Part shown: one piece after another, positions 40,307 to 49,849 of the stretch
How positions within the stretch are numbered: the stretch's first letter is position 1
Layout: every line of letters starts with the position of its first letter
From: Candidatus Caldisaccharidevorator malaysiensis
GTDB lineage: Bacteria; Armatimonadota; Fervidibacteria; Fervidibacterales; Fervidibacteraceae
NCBI GenBank assembly: GCA_025057575.1
Contig: JANXBO010000008.1
Location: 1 to 64,000 of the forward strand
Direction: 5' to 3'
DNA length: 64,000 nt
The notes under the pieces: model-generated
What the model was told of the DNA's origin: nothing
The model's input: the letters and a program-made list of their open reading frames with translations, nothing else
Databases searched by the model: none
Program-made: the position numbers and the translations under genes

Positions 40307-40792
40307 TTATCGCCTCCCCTCGTTGACCTTTTCAATCAGCCGCTGGGCGACCAGGTCAGGCACCAGGCCTCTCAAGCAGCCTCTTAACGACGCCACTTCC
40401 TTAACGATGCTGGAACTCAAATAGGCGTAGGGCAGACTCGTCATCAGGAAGATCGTCTCTATTTCCGGTGCCAGTTTCCGGTTCATCGCCGCCATCTGAA
40501 ATTCATAGTCAAAGTCTGAGACCGCCCGCAAACCTTTGATAATGACCCGTGCGCCCTTTTCCCGAACGAATTGGACCAGCAGTCCCTGAAACGATTGGAC
40601 CGAGACATTTTTCAGATGTTGGCAGGATTGACGGACCATCTCCACCCTTTCCTGCAAAGTGAACCAGGCGTTTTTTTCCGGATGGGTGGAAACGGCGACG
40701 ATTAACTCGTCAAAGAGCCCACTCGCCCTCTCAATAATGTCCATATGACCGCTGGTGATCGGGTCAAAAGTTCCGGGGTAGACTGCAATCAT
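40307..40792 (-). CDS. coaD: Pantetheine-phosphate adenylyltransferase
   Basis: MIAVYPGTFDPITSGHMDIIERASGLFDELIVAVSTHPEKNAWFTLQERVEMVRQ...RVIIKGLRAVSDFDYEFQMAAMNRKLAPEIETIFLMTSLPYAYLSSSIVKEVASL. Confidence 0.97.
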   Translation of the reverse strand: MIAVYPGTFDPITSGHMDIIERASGLFDELIVAVSTHPEKNAWFTLQERVEMVRQSCQHLKNVSVQSFQGLLVQFVREKGARVIIKGLRAVSDFDYEFQMAAMNRKLAPEIETIFLMTSLPYAYLSSSIVKEVASLRGCLRGLVPDLVAQRLIEKVNEGRR

Positions 40793-40908
40793 CGCCTTTT
40801 TACCCGCCTCGCCGCTTTTTTCCTTAACCTCCTTCAGGTGCTCCTCTCCTTTCTTAACTTTGTCCCGTTTCACGACTTAATTTTCTTGCTTTTGTGCCGT
40901 TTTGAGAA

Positions 40909-41502
40909 TCAATCAAAAGATTCCGTCTCCTTCCTGTCCTCCTTCGTCCTTTCACGGAGATAAAAGGAGAGACAGTGTTCCCCGATCCGACGCCTTTTAG
41001 CGAGGGTTAGGGGACCCCATTGATCGGTTAATGCCTCTTTGGATAAATGCTGGACAATCACCCAACCCCCCGGTCGCACGACGGATCCGTGAGCGGCTAA
41101 GACTTCCAAGGTTCTCTTGCCTAAGTCCGTTCCATAAGGGGGATCCAAAAAGACAATGTCAAAAAAAGCACCCCTTTCAAAGAGGCGCTTTAGCCATTTT
41201 CTGGCATCGCCGACCAAGACCTCCGCCTGATGGGCAATCCCCAGTCGGGTCAGATTGCGCCGTAAGGCTTCGCTGGTCCGTCGGGAGATCTCAATGAAGG
41301 TTGCCCGCACGGCACCGCGACTGAGCGCCTCAATGCCGACGGCTCCCGTCCCAGCGAAAATGTCCAAAAATTGTGCCCCTTCTACCTCACCACCGAGAAT
41401 GTCAAAGAGGCTCTTTCGGATTCGGTCCGAAGTGGGTCTTAACCCCTTGCCCGTTCCCACAATTAAAGTCCGACCCTTGTATTCGCCACCGATGACCCTC
41501 AT
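40909..41502 (-). CDS. rsmD: 16S rRNA (guanine(966)-N(2))-methyltransferase RsmD
   Basis: MRVIGGEYKGRTLIVGTGKGLRPTSDRIRKSLFDILGGEVEGAQFLDIFAGTGAVGIEALSRGAVRATFIE...DIVFLDPPYGTDL. Confidence 0.96.
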   Translation of the reverse strand: MRVIGGEYKGRTLIVGTGKGLRPTSDRIRKSLFDILGGEVEGAQFLDIFAGTGAVGIEALSRGAVRATFIEISRRTSEALRRNLTRLGIAHQAEVLVGDARKWLKRLFERGAFFDIVFLDPPYGTDLGKRTLEVLAAHGSVVRPGGWVIVQHLSKEALTDQWGPLTLAKRRRIGEHCLSFYLRERTKEDRKETESFD

Positions 41503-41559
41503 TGTGACCACCCGATAAAAGGTCCGCTGCGCTCAAAACCAAGGGGAACGATGCACCGG

Positions 41560-41868
41560 CTAACCTTCGGTCTTGGCTTGTTCTGGTGGTGGGGAGGGTG
41601 TGGATTCGGCAGCCGGTGCAGGGGGCGGCACTGTCTGCCGGCTTAGTTTTTCAATTTCCCTGGCTGCCTGAAACTCGCTCCAAGCGATCAATCCAATAAG
41701 AAGACCCCCCAAAGCCAGCATCGGTCCAATGGCGCCCTTGAACAAGATCACGAAATCGGACCAAAAGGCAAAAATCAGCCCGGCTCCCACGACGACCATC
41801 ACAATTGCCGCCAGAAGAGCGACTGTCGTTCCCTTTGACACTCCTATCCCCTCCCACCAGCCATTCAA
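41560..41868 (-). CDS. Hypothetical small membrane protein
   Basis: 102 aa with two TM segments and a Pro/Ala-rich tail; overlaps only the non-coding upstream part of the 41729 plus-strand ORF. Confidence 0.5.
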   Translation of the reverse strand: MNGWWEGIGVSKGTTVALLAAIVMVVVGAGLIFAFWSDFVILFKGAIGPMLALGGLLIGLIAWSEFQAAREIEKLSRQTVPPPAPAAESTPSPPPEQAKTEG

Positions 41869-41950
41869 TCTTCTGCTTCATTATGACATCTTTTCTGCTG
41901 GTAATACTGCTCTGTCACTTCCGCACTATGATGGACGGAAAAAAGGAGGC

Positions 41951-43087
41951 ATGACGATGCCGGTGAAAAGAGAGCGTTTCCTAAGAGACTTTCTGGAATT
42001 GGTTCAAATACCCAGTCCTTCTGGACGGGAAGGGAAGGTCGCGCAAACCGTCATCTCCCGTCTGACCGCCTTAGGTCTTTCCGTCGCCGAGGACGAGGCC
42101 GGAAAGGGTTTTGGGGGCGAGCAGGGCAATCTGTTCGTCACGGTCCCTGGAACCCTGGACCGACCGTCTCTCCTCCTCAATGCTCACTTGGACACAGTGG
42201 TTCCCTGCGAAGGGGTCCATCCTATTGTGGAAGACGATAAGGTCCGTTCCGATGGAACAACGATTTTAGGTGCCGATAACAAAGCAGGTGTCTGTGTCCT
42301 TGTAGAACTCCTTAGAGTCCTTCAAGAAGACAAAGTGGCTCACGGACCTTTAGAAATTGTTTTCACCGTGGGAGAGGAGACCGGTCTTCACGGGGCGCGC
42401 CATCTGGATTACCAAAGACTAACGGCAAAGGTCGGGTTCGTTTTTGATTCGGGTCCCCCTGTGGAACGAGTTATTGTGGGGGCTCCCTCCCAGAAGAGCC
42501 TCAGGGCAGTGGTGCGCGGTCGCGCCGCTCACGCGGGGGTCTCACCCGAGAAAGGGATCAACGCTATCGTGCTTGCCTCACGGGCAATTTCGCGAATGCC
42601 GCTGGGGCGAATTGACCACGAGACAACAGCCAATATCGGGGTTATCCGGGGCGGCTTAGCAACCAACATTGTCCCCGAAGAGGTCATTCTTGAAGGGGAG
42701 GCGAGAAGCCACGACCCTGCCAAATTGGAACGCCAAGTGCAAACGATGGTGAACTTGCTAAGGGACGAATCGGAGATCGGGGGCGGTCGGGCGGAGGTGA
42801 TGGTTTGGGATGTTTATCGGGCTTTCCGGATCAAAGAGTCAGACTTGCCTTGTCAGGTGGTCCGACGGGCTTTGGAGCAGATGGGGCGGACCCCCCAGTG
42901 GGAAATCAGTGGAGGGGGCAGTGACGCCAACATCTTTAACGAGCACGGCATTCAGACCGTGATCCTGTGCTGTGGCGAGGAAAGCCCCCACTCACCGGTG
43001 AATGAGCGATTAGATATCCCTTCCGCCCTGCAAAGTGTGGAACTGGCTAAACAAATCATCGTTGCCTTCGCCCAATTGACAGGTTAG
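41951..43087 (+). CDS. M20 family peptidase (PepT-like)
   Basis: ATG 41951 after aaaaggaggc RBS. LVQIPSPSGREGKVAQTV...LLLNAHLDTVVPCEGVHP...DGTTILGADNKAGVCVLVELL...EIVFTVGEETGLHGARHLD...SGGGSDANIFNEHGIQTVILCCGEESPHSPVNERL. Confidence 0.93.
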   Translation: MTMPVKRERFLRDFLELVQIPSPSGREGKVAQTVISRLTALGLSVAEDEAGKGFGGEQGNLFVTVPGTLDRPSLLLNAHLDTVVPCEGVHPIVEDDKVRSDGTTILGADNKAGVCVLVELLRVLQEDKVAHGPLEIVFTVGEETGLHGARHLDYQRLTAKVGFVFDSGPPVERVIVGAPSQKSLRAVVRGRAAHAGVSPEKGINAIVLASRAISRMPLGRIDHETTANIGVIRGGLATNIVPEEVILEGEARSHDPAKLERQVQTMVNLLRDESEIGGGRAEVMVWDVYRAFRIKESDLPCQVVRRALEQMGRTPQWEISGGGSDANIFNEHGIQTVILCCGEESPHSPVNERLDIPSALQSVELAKQIIVAFAQLTG

Positions 43088-43100
43088 GGGATCTTGTCGC

Positions 43101-43604
43101 CTATCCACCCGACTCCTTCGGAACCGGTAGATAAGGTCGGTCATAGAGGGTGCTGTCAAAAAAGGTATCCTTAGAAAGGCTCCTGGGATAAGGCTCCAGC
43201 AAGTCCCCTTTGTTAACGATAAAGTCCTTGCGATGGTACGCGGAGAGGGCGAAGGTCGGTCCCAGGACAATGGCGTTGACGGGGCACGCATCTTCGCAGT
43301 AACCGCAGAAGATACAGCGGAGAAGGTCAATCTGATAGACCTTGGCGTAGCGTTCCCCACGAGAGATGGGACGATCTCTGGGATTGTCCTCCGCCACGAC
43401 CGTGATGGCATCGGCAGGGCAGGCAGCGGAGCAGAGATGGCAGCCGATGCAGCGTTCCAATCCGTCGTCCCATCGCCTTAAAATATGCCGACCCCGAAAT
43501 CGGGGAGCGACCTTAACAGGCTCTTCTGGAAACTGGACGGTTGCTTTTCGCCTCGGCAGGTGGCTCAGGGTCACCTGCAGGCTCCTTAAAAGTTCCCGAA
43601 CCAT
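43101..43604 (-). CDS. nuoI: NADH-quinone oxidoreductase subunit I-like 2x[4Fe-4S] ferredoxin
   Basis: FRGRHILRRWDDGLERCIGCHLCSAACPADAITVVAEDN...YQIDLLRCIFCGYCEDACPVNAIVLGP. Confidence 0.92.
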   Translation of the reverse strand: MVRELLRSLQVTLSHLPRRKATVQFPEEPVKVAPRFRGRHILRRWDDGLERCIGCHLCSAACPADAITVVAEDNPRDRPISRGERYAKVYQIDLLRCIFCGYCEDACPVNAIVLGPTFALSAYHRKDFIVNKGDLLEPYPRSLSKDTFFDSTLYDRPYLPVPKESGG

Positions 43605-43749
43605 TCACTGTCTCCTCCAAAACCTCTCCGTCAACTGCTGGCAAGTCTGTCACGAAAAGGGCGATCACGTCTTTGACTGCAGACAAAAAAGCGTTTTAAC
43701 CTTGACTGACCTATCCTGTGCTCATCCCAATTTTATGTTCAAAGAAACT

Positions 43750-44778
43750 TCAGATGGTCCCGTAGCCTACTTTAAGAATGTGATAGAAAGCGAGCGCCAC
43801 GACATTCGCCAGTCCCACCGGCAACAGTGCCGTCCAGCCTAACTGCATTAATCGGTCGTATCGGATTCGGGGCAAAGTTGCCCTCGCCCACATAAAGAGA
43901 AAGACCACCAGCGACATTTTCAATAGGAACCAAACAAGGGGTGGAAGAAGGGGACCGTGCCAGCCCCCGAAGAAAAGCGTCACGGTCATTGCGCTGACCG
44001 TTAGGACATTGGCGTATTCAGCGAGAAAAAACATCGCAAATTTCATCCCTGTATATTCGGTATGATAGCCGGCGACTAACTCTGTTTCCGCTTCCGGCAG
44101 GTCAAAGGGTGCCCGGTTCGTCTCTGCAAAACCGCCCACAAGAAAGATCAAAAGGGCAGGCCAGGCGAGGGGCTTGAGAGCCAGCCAATTCGGAAGAAAA
44201 GGCACTTCCACCAGTTGACCCGCCCACCAGAACCGAAGGGGTCCTGCCTGTTCGTTAACGATCTCGCCCAGACGCAAACTTCCCGTCATCATTACGACGA
44301 CGACGATCGCCAGCCCGACTGCTAGTTCATAACTGATCATCTGGGCGGAACTGCGAAGGGCGCCCAAGAAAGCGTATTTGCTGTTGGACGACCAACCGGC
44401 AAGGACGATCCCGTAAACGCCCAGGCTGGCAAGACCCAGTATGTAGAGCACCCCGATGCCTAAATCCACAGGCTGGGCGTTGGGACCGAAGGGGATGACG
44501 ACGAAAGTGCACAAAGCCGGAACGAGGACCAGCGCGGGTGCCAACAAATAAAGGGCCTTATCGGCACCAGCAGGAATGATCTCCTCCTTAAACAAAAGTT
44601 TCACGACATCGGCAAACGATTGGAGAAGTCCCCCAGGACCGACCCGATTGGGTCCATATCGGTCCTGCATAAAACCCAAAAACCGCCTTTCGGCTAAAAT
44701 GACGAAGGGGATGGACAAAAAGACGCAGGTCAGGACGATGACGAATTTAAGAATTCCCCAGAAGACTTCCTCAGCCAT
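43750..44778 (-). CDS. nuoH: NADH-quinone oxidoreductase subunit H
   Basis: ERRFLGFMQDRYGPNRVGPGGLLQSFADVVKLLFKEEIIPAGADK...SSAQMISYELAVGLAI...FAETNRAPFDLPEAETELVAGYHTEYTGMKFAMFFLAEYANV. Confidence 0.96.
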   Translation of the reverse strand: MAEEVFWGILKFVIVLTCVFLSIPFVILAERRFLGFMQDRYGPNRVGPGGLLQSFADVVKLLFKEEIIPAGADKALYLLAPALVLVPALCTFVVIPFGPNAQPVDLGIGVLYILGLASLGVYGIVLAGWSSNSKYAFLGALRSSAQMISYELAVGLAIVVVVMMTGSLRLGEIVNEQAGPLRFWWAGQLVEVPFLPNWLALKPLAWPALLIFLVGGFAETNRAPFDLPEAETELVAGYHTEYTGMKFAMFFLAEYANVLTVSAMTVTLFFGGWHGPLLPPLVWFLLKMSLVVFLFMWARATLPRIRYDRLMQLGWTALLPVGLANVVALAFYHILKVGYGTI

Positions 44779-44926
44779 TGCCGAAACTCCTTACTAATTG
44801 TTTTCTGTTTCATTATGGAGCGCGGGGCTCACAGGGGAGGGAGTCGGGCTAACTCTCTTTTCCACGATCGTTTTACTGTTTTACCATTATCCTCATTGTC
44901 AGCGGTAGCACGAGCGACGGGAGGCG

Positions 44927-45994
44927 ATGGATGTGGCAGAAGAGGCGCTTTTTGACCCGATGCCGTGGTTGATGAGGCTGTATGAGACTACCCAGCAACG
45001 CCTCTTTTTTTCTGCTTCCGACCGGGCGGAAGCCCGTCACTGGCAAGAGCGATTTCGCCAGGCGCTTTTACAAACGCTGGGGGGCTGGCCGGAGAAGGCG
45101 CCGGACCTTGATGTGAGGGTTTTTGAGGTGAAGGAACTGGTGACGACAACGGATGACGGTCGGAGTATCCCTTATCGCCGGGAGACCTTAGCCTTTCAGA
45201 GTCAGCCAGGTCTGTATGTCTTCGCCTACTTCTTAAGCCCTCTTTCCAACGACCAGCGGCGACCGGTCATCATTTGCCTTCACGGTCACGGTAGGGGTGT
45301 GGATGACATTGTGGGAATTGAGGAGGACGGCAAACTTCGGGATCGGTGGGGTGGTTATCATCGGGACTTTGCTCTTCAATCTGTCGCCCACGGTTTTTCT
45401 GTTTTAGCGATAGAGCAACTGGGGTTCGGTCGGCGGAGGCTGGAAGAAGCGCGCCGGCAAGGTCCCCATATTTGGTCCTGTCTTCCAATGGCAGGTTCTG
45501 CCTTCCTTCTCGGGCAGACGATGGTGATGTGGCGGGTTTTTGATGTAATTTGCGGTCTGGACTATCTGGCGACCAGAAATGATGTTTTTTCCGAGCGGGT
45601 AGCCGTAATGGGACTTTCCGGTGGGGGCACGACTTCCCTTTATGCTGCCGCGTTGGAACCTCGGATCAAAGCAGCCGTCATCAGCGGTTACTTCAATACC
45701 TTCAAAGATAGTATCTACAGTCTCATCCACTGCACCTGCAACTACGTTCCGGAAATGTTGCGGATCGGTGAGATGCCCGATGTCGCAGCGCTCATCGCTC
45801 CCCGACCTCTTCACATTGAGAGCGGCACCAAGGATGCCATTTTCCCCGTGGAGGCGACGAAGAGAGGCTTTGAGCGCCTTTCAAAAGTTTATGAAGTCTT
45901 CGGTGCTCAGGACCGGCTCACGCTCAATATCTTTGAAGGGGAACACATCTTCAACGGAGAAGGGGCGTTCCCCTTCCTTAAGAAATGGCTCTGA
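44927..45994 (+). CDS. Alpha/beta hydrolase (acetyl xylan esterase/abhydrolase_7-like)
   Basis: RRPVIICLHGHGRGVDDIVG...FSVLAIEQLGFGRRR...RVAVMGLSGGGTTSLYAAALEPRIKAAVISGYF...APRPLHIESGTKDAIFPV. Confidence 0.88.
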   Translation: MDVAEEALFDPMPWLMRLYETTQQRLFFSASDRAEARHWQERFRQALLQTLGGWPEKAPDLDVRVFEVKELVTTTDDGRSIPYRRETLAFQSQPGLYVFAYFLSPLSNDQRRPVIICLHGHGRGVDDIVGIEEDGKLRDRWGGYHRDFALQSVAHGFSVLAIEQLGFGRRRLEEARRQGPHIWSCLPMAGSAFLLGQTMVMWRVFDVICGLDYLATRNDVFSERVAVMGLSGGGTTSLYAAALEPRIKAAVISGYFNTFKDSIYSLIHCTCNYVPEMLRIGEMPDVAALIAPRPLHIESGTKDAIFPVEATKRGFERLSKVYEVFGAQDRLTLNIFEGEHIFNGEGAFPFLKKWL

Positions 45995-46786
45995 TCAAGT
46001 CATCTGAGACCGAAGGAAACTGGCTGCCTGAGGCAGGGTCTCTCGGGGATCGCCGGGAACACCGCATTCCAGCGCCATAAAGTCAGTGAAGCCGATCTCT
46101 TTCAACGCCGCAAAAGCAGACCGAAAGTCGGTGTGCCCCCATCCCGGCAGAAGGCGGTTACTGTCCGCCAGGTGGACATGCCGGATCCACCGTCCCCCCG
46201 CCCTAATGGCATCAGGAAGGGAAGCCTCTTCAATGCTCATATGGAAAAGATCCGCCATGACGGCTATGCCAGGTGCCTGCACCTTCTCACAGAGGGCGAC
46301 GGCTTGTTCCACACGCCTTAAGTAATGGGTTTCATACCGGTTCAGAGGCTCCAGAAGAAGGAGGGTATGTTCCCTTTCCGCTACAGGAGCCAGCCGCTCC
46401 AAATACAGAAGAAGAAGTTCGTCCTCCAGTTGCAGGGCTGATCGGAAGGGGGATAGGTCCGGCAGTCTGGGACCACCGAAAATGGGAACGAAGATGAGCC
46501 CGACGGCACCCAGTTGCCCAGCGGCTCTCAATCGGGCTTCAATGTCCTTCTGAGCCTGCTGCCGAACAGAGGGGTCCGGATCAAGGAGAGACCCCCGATA
46601 ACCCGCACAAACCGTGCTGACCGTTAGACCCGCTTTCTCTACCTTCTGGCGGACCGTCTCGGCGTTCTCCACCAACCAGTCGCTTCCCCAGAATTCCACC
46701 CCCTCATACCCCCACGCCGCCAACCGATCCAGCTTCTCTTCCAACGAATCGCCCGGCACCAGCCCGTCCTGACAAGCCAATTTCAT
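45995..46786 (-). CDS. Sugar phosphate isomerase/epimerase (TIM barrel)
   Basis: MKLACQDGLVPGDSLEEKLDRLAAWGYEGVEFWG...LLLEPLNRYETHYLRRVEQAVALCEKV...IRHVHLADSNRLLPGWGHTDFRSAFAALKEIGFTDFMALECG. Confidence 0.9.
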   Translation of the reverse strand: MKLACQDGLVPGDSLEEKLDRLAAWGYEGVEFWGSDWLVENAETVRQKVEKAGLTVSTVCAGYRGSLLDPDPSVRQQAQKDIEARLRAAGQLGAVGLIFVPIFGGPRLPDLSPFRSALQLEDELLLLYLERLAPVAEREHTLLLLEPLNRYETHYLRRVEQAVALCEKVQAPGIAVMADLFHMSIEEASLPDAIRAGGRWIRHVHLADSNRLLPGWGHTDFRSAFAALKEIGFTDFMALECGVPGDPRETLPQAASFLRSQMT

Positions 46787-46832
46787 CGTTCGCCACCTCA
46801 CTTTTTTGTTTCTCTTTTTCCTTCTCGGTTTG

Positions 46833-47963
46833 TCAACCGGTAAAGATGATCTTCTTGACCACATCCAAAACGGCGCCCTGATCACCGGACGCCCTGGCGG
46901 CTGCCAAACGGTCTCTTTCTCGGTAGATCAGGAGGGCTTTCTTCATCGCATTGCCGAACAGTTCCTTGCTCAATCTCATTGCCTTGACTTGTTCCATCCG
47001 GTAGGTAAACTGGTCTTCCCCAAACCAACCGTCGTAGTCGGTGTCCACAGCGGCATAGCAGAAGTCCACCAGCCGCCAGATGTCGCCCGTGCCGGTCACT
47101 CTGTCCTCATCGTTGCTGTGGTATTTGGCGTTGTTGATGTGAAAGTTGGTGATGGGCACCCCGAACCTCTTGAGCATATAAAGTTGAGCCGCCGGTTCGT
47201 CCCCATACATCTGCTCGTGACCGTAATCAATGGCAACGCCCATATTCTTGCCACCGCAAATTCTGTTGACTTCCAAAGCAACCAAAGCGGCTTTCGCTGT
47301 CGTGGCGGTGATCATATTGCCTTCCCGAGGCTCTTTGGGCTTGGCTTCGGTCCCGAACTTCAGTCCTTTTGCCATCGCCGCCTGGTTGATCTGAACACAA
47401 GCGTCCACAAACCAATCCAATTGCTGCCCGTAGTTGACCTCAAAGTTGTAGTCCCAGCCGTCGGAACCCGGCCACAAGGCAACGGAAGCACATCCGACCC
47501 GAGCTGCGATGTCCACTGCTTGAAGGCACTGGTCCAAAGCCCTTTTGCGAATTTTCGGGTCGGGGTTCGTCACCCCACCCAGACGATAGACCGAATCGCT
47601 CCAAACATTGATGTTCATATTCGTTGCGACCATCCGATGGTGGGACAAAGCGTCCCGGACGGCGGCAATAATCTGATCGTCCACCTCACCCTTCTCGTTG
47701 AGAAAAAGGACATCGTGGAATTCAATTCCCTTAATCTTTGCCTGGGCGACGCGCTCGATCTGGTCTAAAAGGGAATCGGAGAAGTCGGTCCGGTGTCGGT
47801 TGTAACCCTTTGGGTTGAACCGGTCAAAAAACTCTCCGGCACACCAATGACCGGCAGCAAAAGGGATTTCAAAGTCCTCAAAAAAAGCATCCAAAAGGTC
47901 GCCTTCCAGATAGCCGGTGAACTGTTCGGTCAATCGGGCAAGGCTCTGCTCATCTTTCTTCAT
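46833..47963 (-). CDS. Xylose/L-rhamnose isomerase-like TIM-barrel sugar isomerase
   Basis: FEIPFAAGHWCAGEFFDRFNPKGYNRH...KIKGIEFHDVLFLNE...VALWPGSDGWDYNFEVNYGQQLDWFVDACVQINQAAMAKGLKFGTEAKPKEPREGNMITATTAKAALV...VAIDYGHEQMYGDEPAAQLYM...WFGEDQF. Confidence 0.88.
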   Translation of the reverse strand: MKKDEQSLARLTEQFTGYLEGDLLDAFFEDFEIPFAAGHWCAGEFFDRFNPKGYNRHRTDFSDSLLDQIERVAQAKIKGIEFHDVLFLNEKGEVDDQIIAAVRDALSHHRMVATNMNINVWSDSVYRLGGVTNPDPKIRKRALDQCLQAVDIAARVGCASVALWPGSDGWDYNFEVNYGQQLDWFVDACVQINQAAMAKGLKFGTEAKPKEPREGNMITATTAKAALVALEVNRICGGKNMGVAIDYGHEQMYGDEPAAQLYMLKRFGVPITNFHINNAKYHSNDEDRVTGTGDIWRLVDFCYAAVDTDYDGWFGEDQFTYRMEQVKAMRLSKELFGNAMKKALLIYRERDRLAAARASGDQGAVLDVVKKIIFTG

Positions 47964-48086
47964 CCTAATCCCTCCTCTTCGCCGAATCCGTTCTTTCACG
48001 ATAGCGGGCGGTCTGTTACCTGTCAATGCGGTTTTGTCCGTGCCGAGATAAAATAGAAAAAGTCCGGCAAGGACCGGTGAAGGACG

Positions 48087-49058
48087 ATGGAAAGGGAAAG
48101 GAGGCTTGACACCCTTCATAAGTTACTGAAGCGGTTAGCGGAAAAGGTCGGGGAGAAGGAGTTCGTCATTCGTTACTTCCAAGTGATTCTGAATTATTGG
48201 CGGGAGGCACCGATTGATTCGGAGAGCGTCACTGATGCCATTGAGTCGGTCCTCCGCTACGAACTGTGGCATCACGGGGCGTTACGACGATTGGCAGAAA
48301 AACCGGATCTGCAGGGGCGCTACTTGATCCCAATGGGTGTGGAGATGCGAACAGCCCTTCTTGCCCTGACCGCACGGTTGGAGAAACTTTCCGTTTTCCA
48401 TCTCGCCGAAAAAGGTGTCGTGTCCCTTCTTTTGGCTCATTGCCATTACCAACTGGGCAGCACGCCGGCAGTGATCAGCGCACTGGAAGATGCCGTTGCT
48501 GCTGGGGTGACGGATTCTCTTGTTTACTTTGCCTTAGGTTTTAATCGCCACCGTTTAGCCCTCTCCCAATACGCCCGATGGGAAGCCTTCGGTCGAAGGC
48601 TGGTGGTGCTGGACCGAGAAGGCTTTGAAACGCAGTTGCGGAGGGCAATTGAGGACTTTAAGGCAGGACTAAGCCCATCGGGGTCACTTCCGTCGGATGC
48701 TCCTTTTTATATGTGGATCGGGCTGATTCAAGAAATGCTGGGGGAAACGCAAGAAGCCCTGGCATCCTATGAGCAAGCCCGACGGTTGGACCCTGACGCC
48801 TTCAGCGGGGAAGCCACCGGTCACATTGAGAGAATTCGGAGAGCGTCGGACCGACCTGCCGAAAAAGAGAAGGAGACGGCGCAAGGCAGCCCTCCCGCTT
48901 TGCCCCGACCATTTGTGCCGGAATCGGAGCCCCGCTCGCCCGTTTCCGCCATTACGGAAGCCGATCTGGAGAGACTGCGAAAAGCCATCGGGGAAGTGAG
49001 CACGATGGCGGACTTCTTAAAGCGTCTGGGAGAAGAAGAATCGGGTCCCGAAAACTGA
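48087..49058 (+). CDS. TPR-containing hypothetical protein
   Basis: MWIGLIQEMLGETQEALASYEQARRLDPDAF TPR-like repeat; Pro-rich C-terminal tail. Confidence 0.65.
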   Translation: MERERRLDTLHKLLKRLAEKVGEKEFVIRYFQVILNYWREAPIDSESVTDAIESVLRYELWHHGALRRLAEKPDLQGRYLIPMGVEMRTALLALTARLEKLSVFHLAEKGVVSLLLAHCHYQLGSTPAVISALEDAVAAGVTDSLVYFALGFNRHRLALSQYARWEAFGRRLVVLDREGFETQLRRAIEDFKAGLSPSGSLPSDAPFYMWIGLIQEMLGETQEALASYEQARRLDPDAFSGEATGHIERIRRASDRPAEKEKETAQGSPPALPRPFVPESEPRSPVSAITEADLERLRKAIGEVSTMADFLKRLGEEESGPEN

Positions 49059-49139
49059 GGTCAAGGTGGGGCGGTATTGAATTTTTCACTGTGGACCTCA
49101 TCGTTTAAAGGTCGATTCCTCGGCTTGGGAGGGGGATAA

Positions 49140-49844
49140 ATGATGCAAGTGGGTTGGATGGGAATAGCCGTTTTTCTGCTCTCGGTCTTCGTGTGGGCAC
49201 AGCAACCAGCACCGTCGCCAGTGCCTCCAAAAGACCGCTTTTATTTACCCGTTCGGTTTCGGATCGCTACGGTCGTCAAAATTGATCCTGGTGCGGGACT
49301 ACTGACGGTCAAAGAAACTGTTCACGGTGGGGGACGGGAAAGGACTTATGCGGTGACCAAGGAAAGTAAGGTAATGAAGGACGGTAAGGACGCCAAACTG
49401 GACGCTTTCAAAGAAGGTGAAGCGGTTCTGATCACAGCGACGCGCCGGCGGGTCCAGCGACATCCGGTCCTTGGCAGCGTTGCCGATCCGGTGACCTTTT
49501 GCTCCTTCCTGCTTTATCCCACACTGCAAGGAACCGTTAAGTCTTTTGACCCAGGAAAATTGACCTTACTTTTGACGGCAGCGGATGGAAAGGAACACAC
49601 ACTGAGTCTCCCGGGACGAGGGATTTGTTGCTATGCTGGGGGCAAGGGTCATCAGGGTAAGGCGGGAGTCTGGAAGGGTGGCGAATCGGTCGTTGTCGTT
49701 TTGTCAGGACCCGAGCGCGCCCGTGCCGTTTTTGATCAGGACTCCTGGAAGGTCTATGGTGAGGCGGAGTGGGCAGCAATCAAAGCGAGACGGGAAAGAA
49801 GGACTCAGCAGGTCCGTCCGCCTGCAGCGGGAGAGGGTAAGTAG
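49140..49844 (+). CDS. Hypothetical secreted protein
   Basis: Signal peptide (MGIAVFLLSVFVWAQ), beta-rich region with repeated 'IDPGAGLLTVKETV / FDPGKLTLLLTAADG' elements. Confidence 0.6.
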   Translation: MMQVGWMGIAVFLLSVFVWAQQPAPSPVPPKDRFYLPVRFRIATVVKIDPGAGLLTVKETVHGGGRERTYAVTKESKVMKDGKDAKLDAFKEGEAVLITATRRRVQRHPVLGSVADPVTFCSFLLYPTLQGTVKSFDPGKLTLLLTAADGKEHTLSLPGRGICCYAGGKGHQGKAGVWKGGESVVVVLSGPERARAVFDQDSWKVYGEAEWAAIKARRERRTQQVRPPAAGEGK

Positions 49845-49849
49845 CGTCG

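Noticed and set aside
46806-47768. 320-aa plus-strand ORF
   Set aside because: Antisense to the well-supported sugar isomerase (46833-47963, minus); no recognisable family and shadow-ORF composition.
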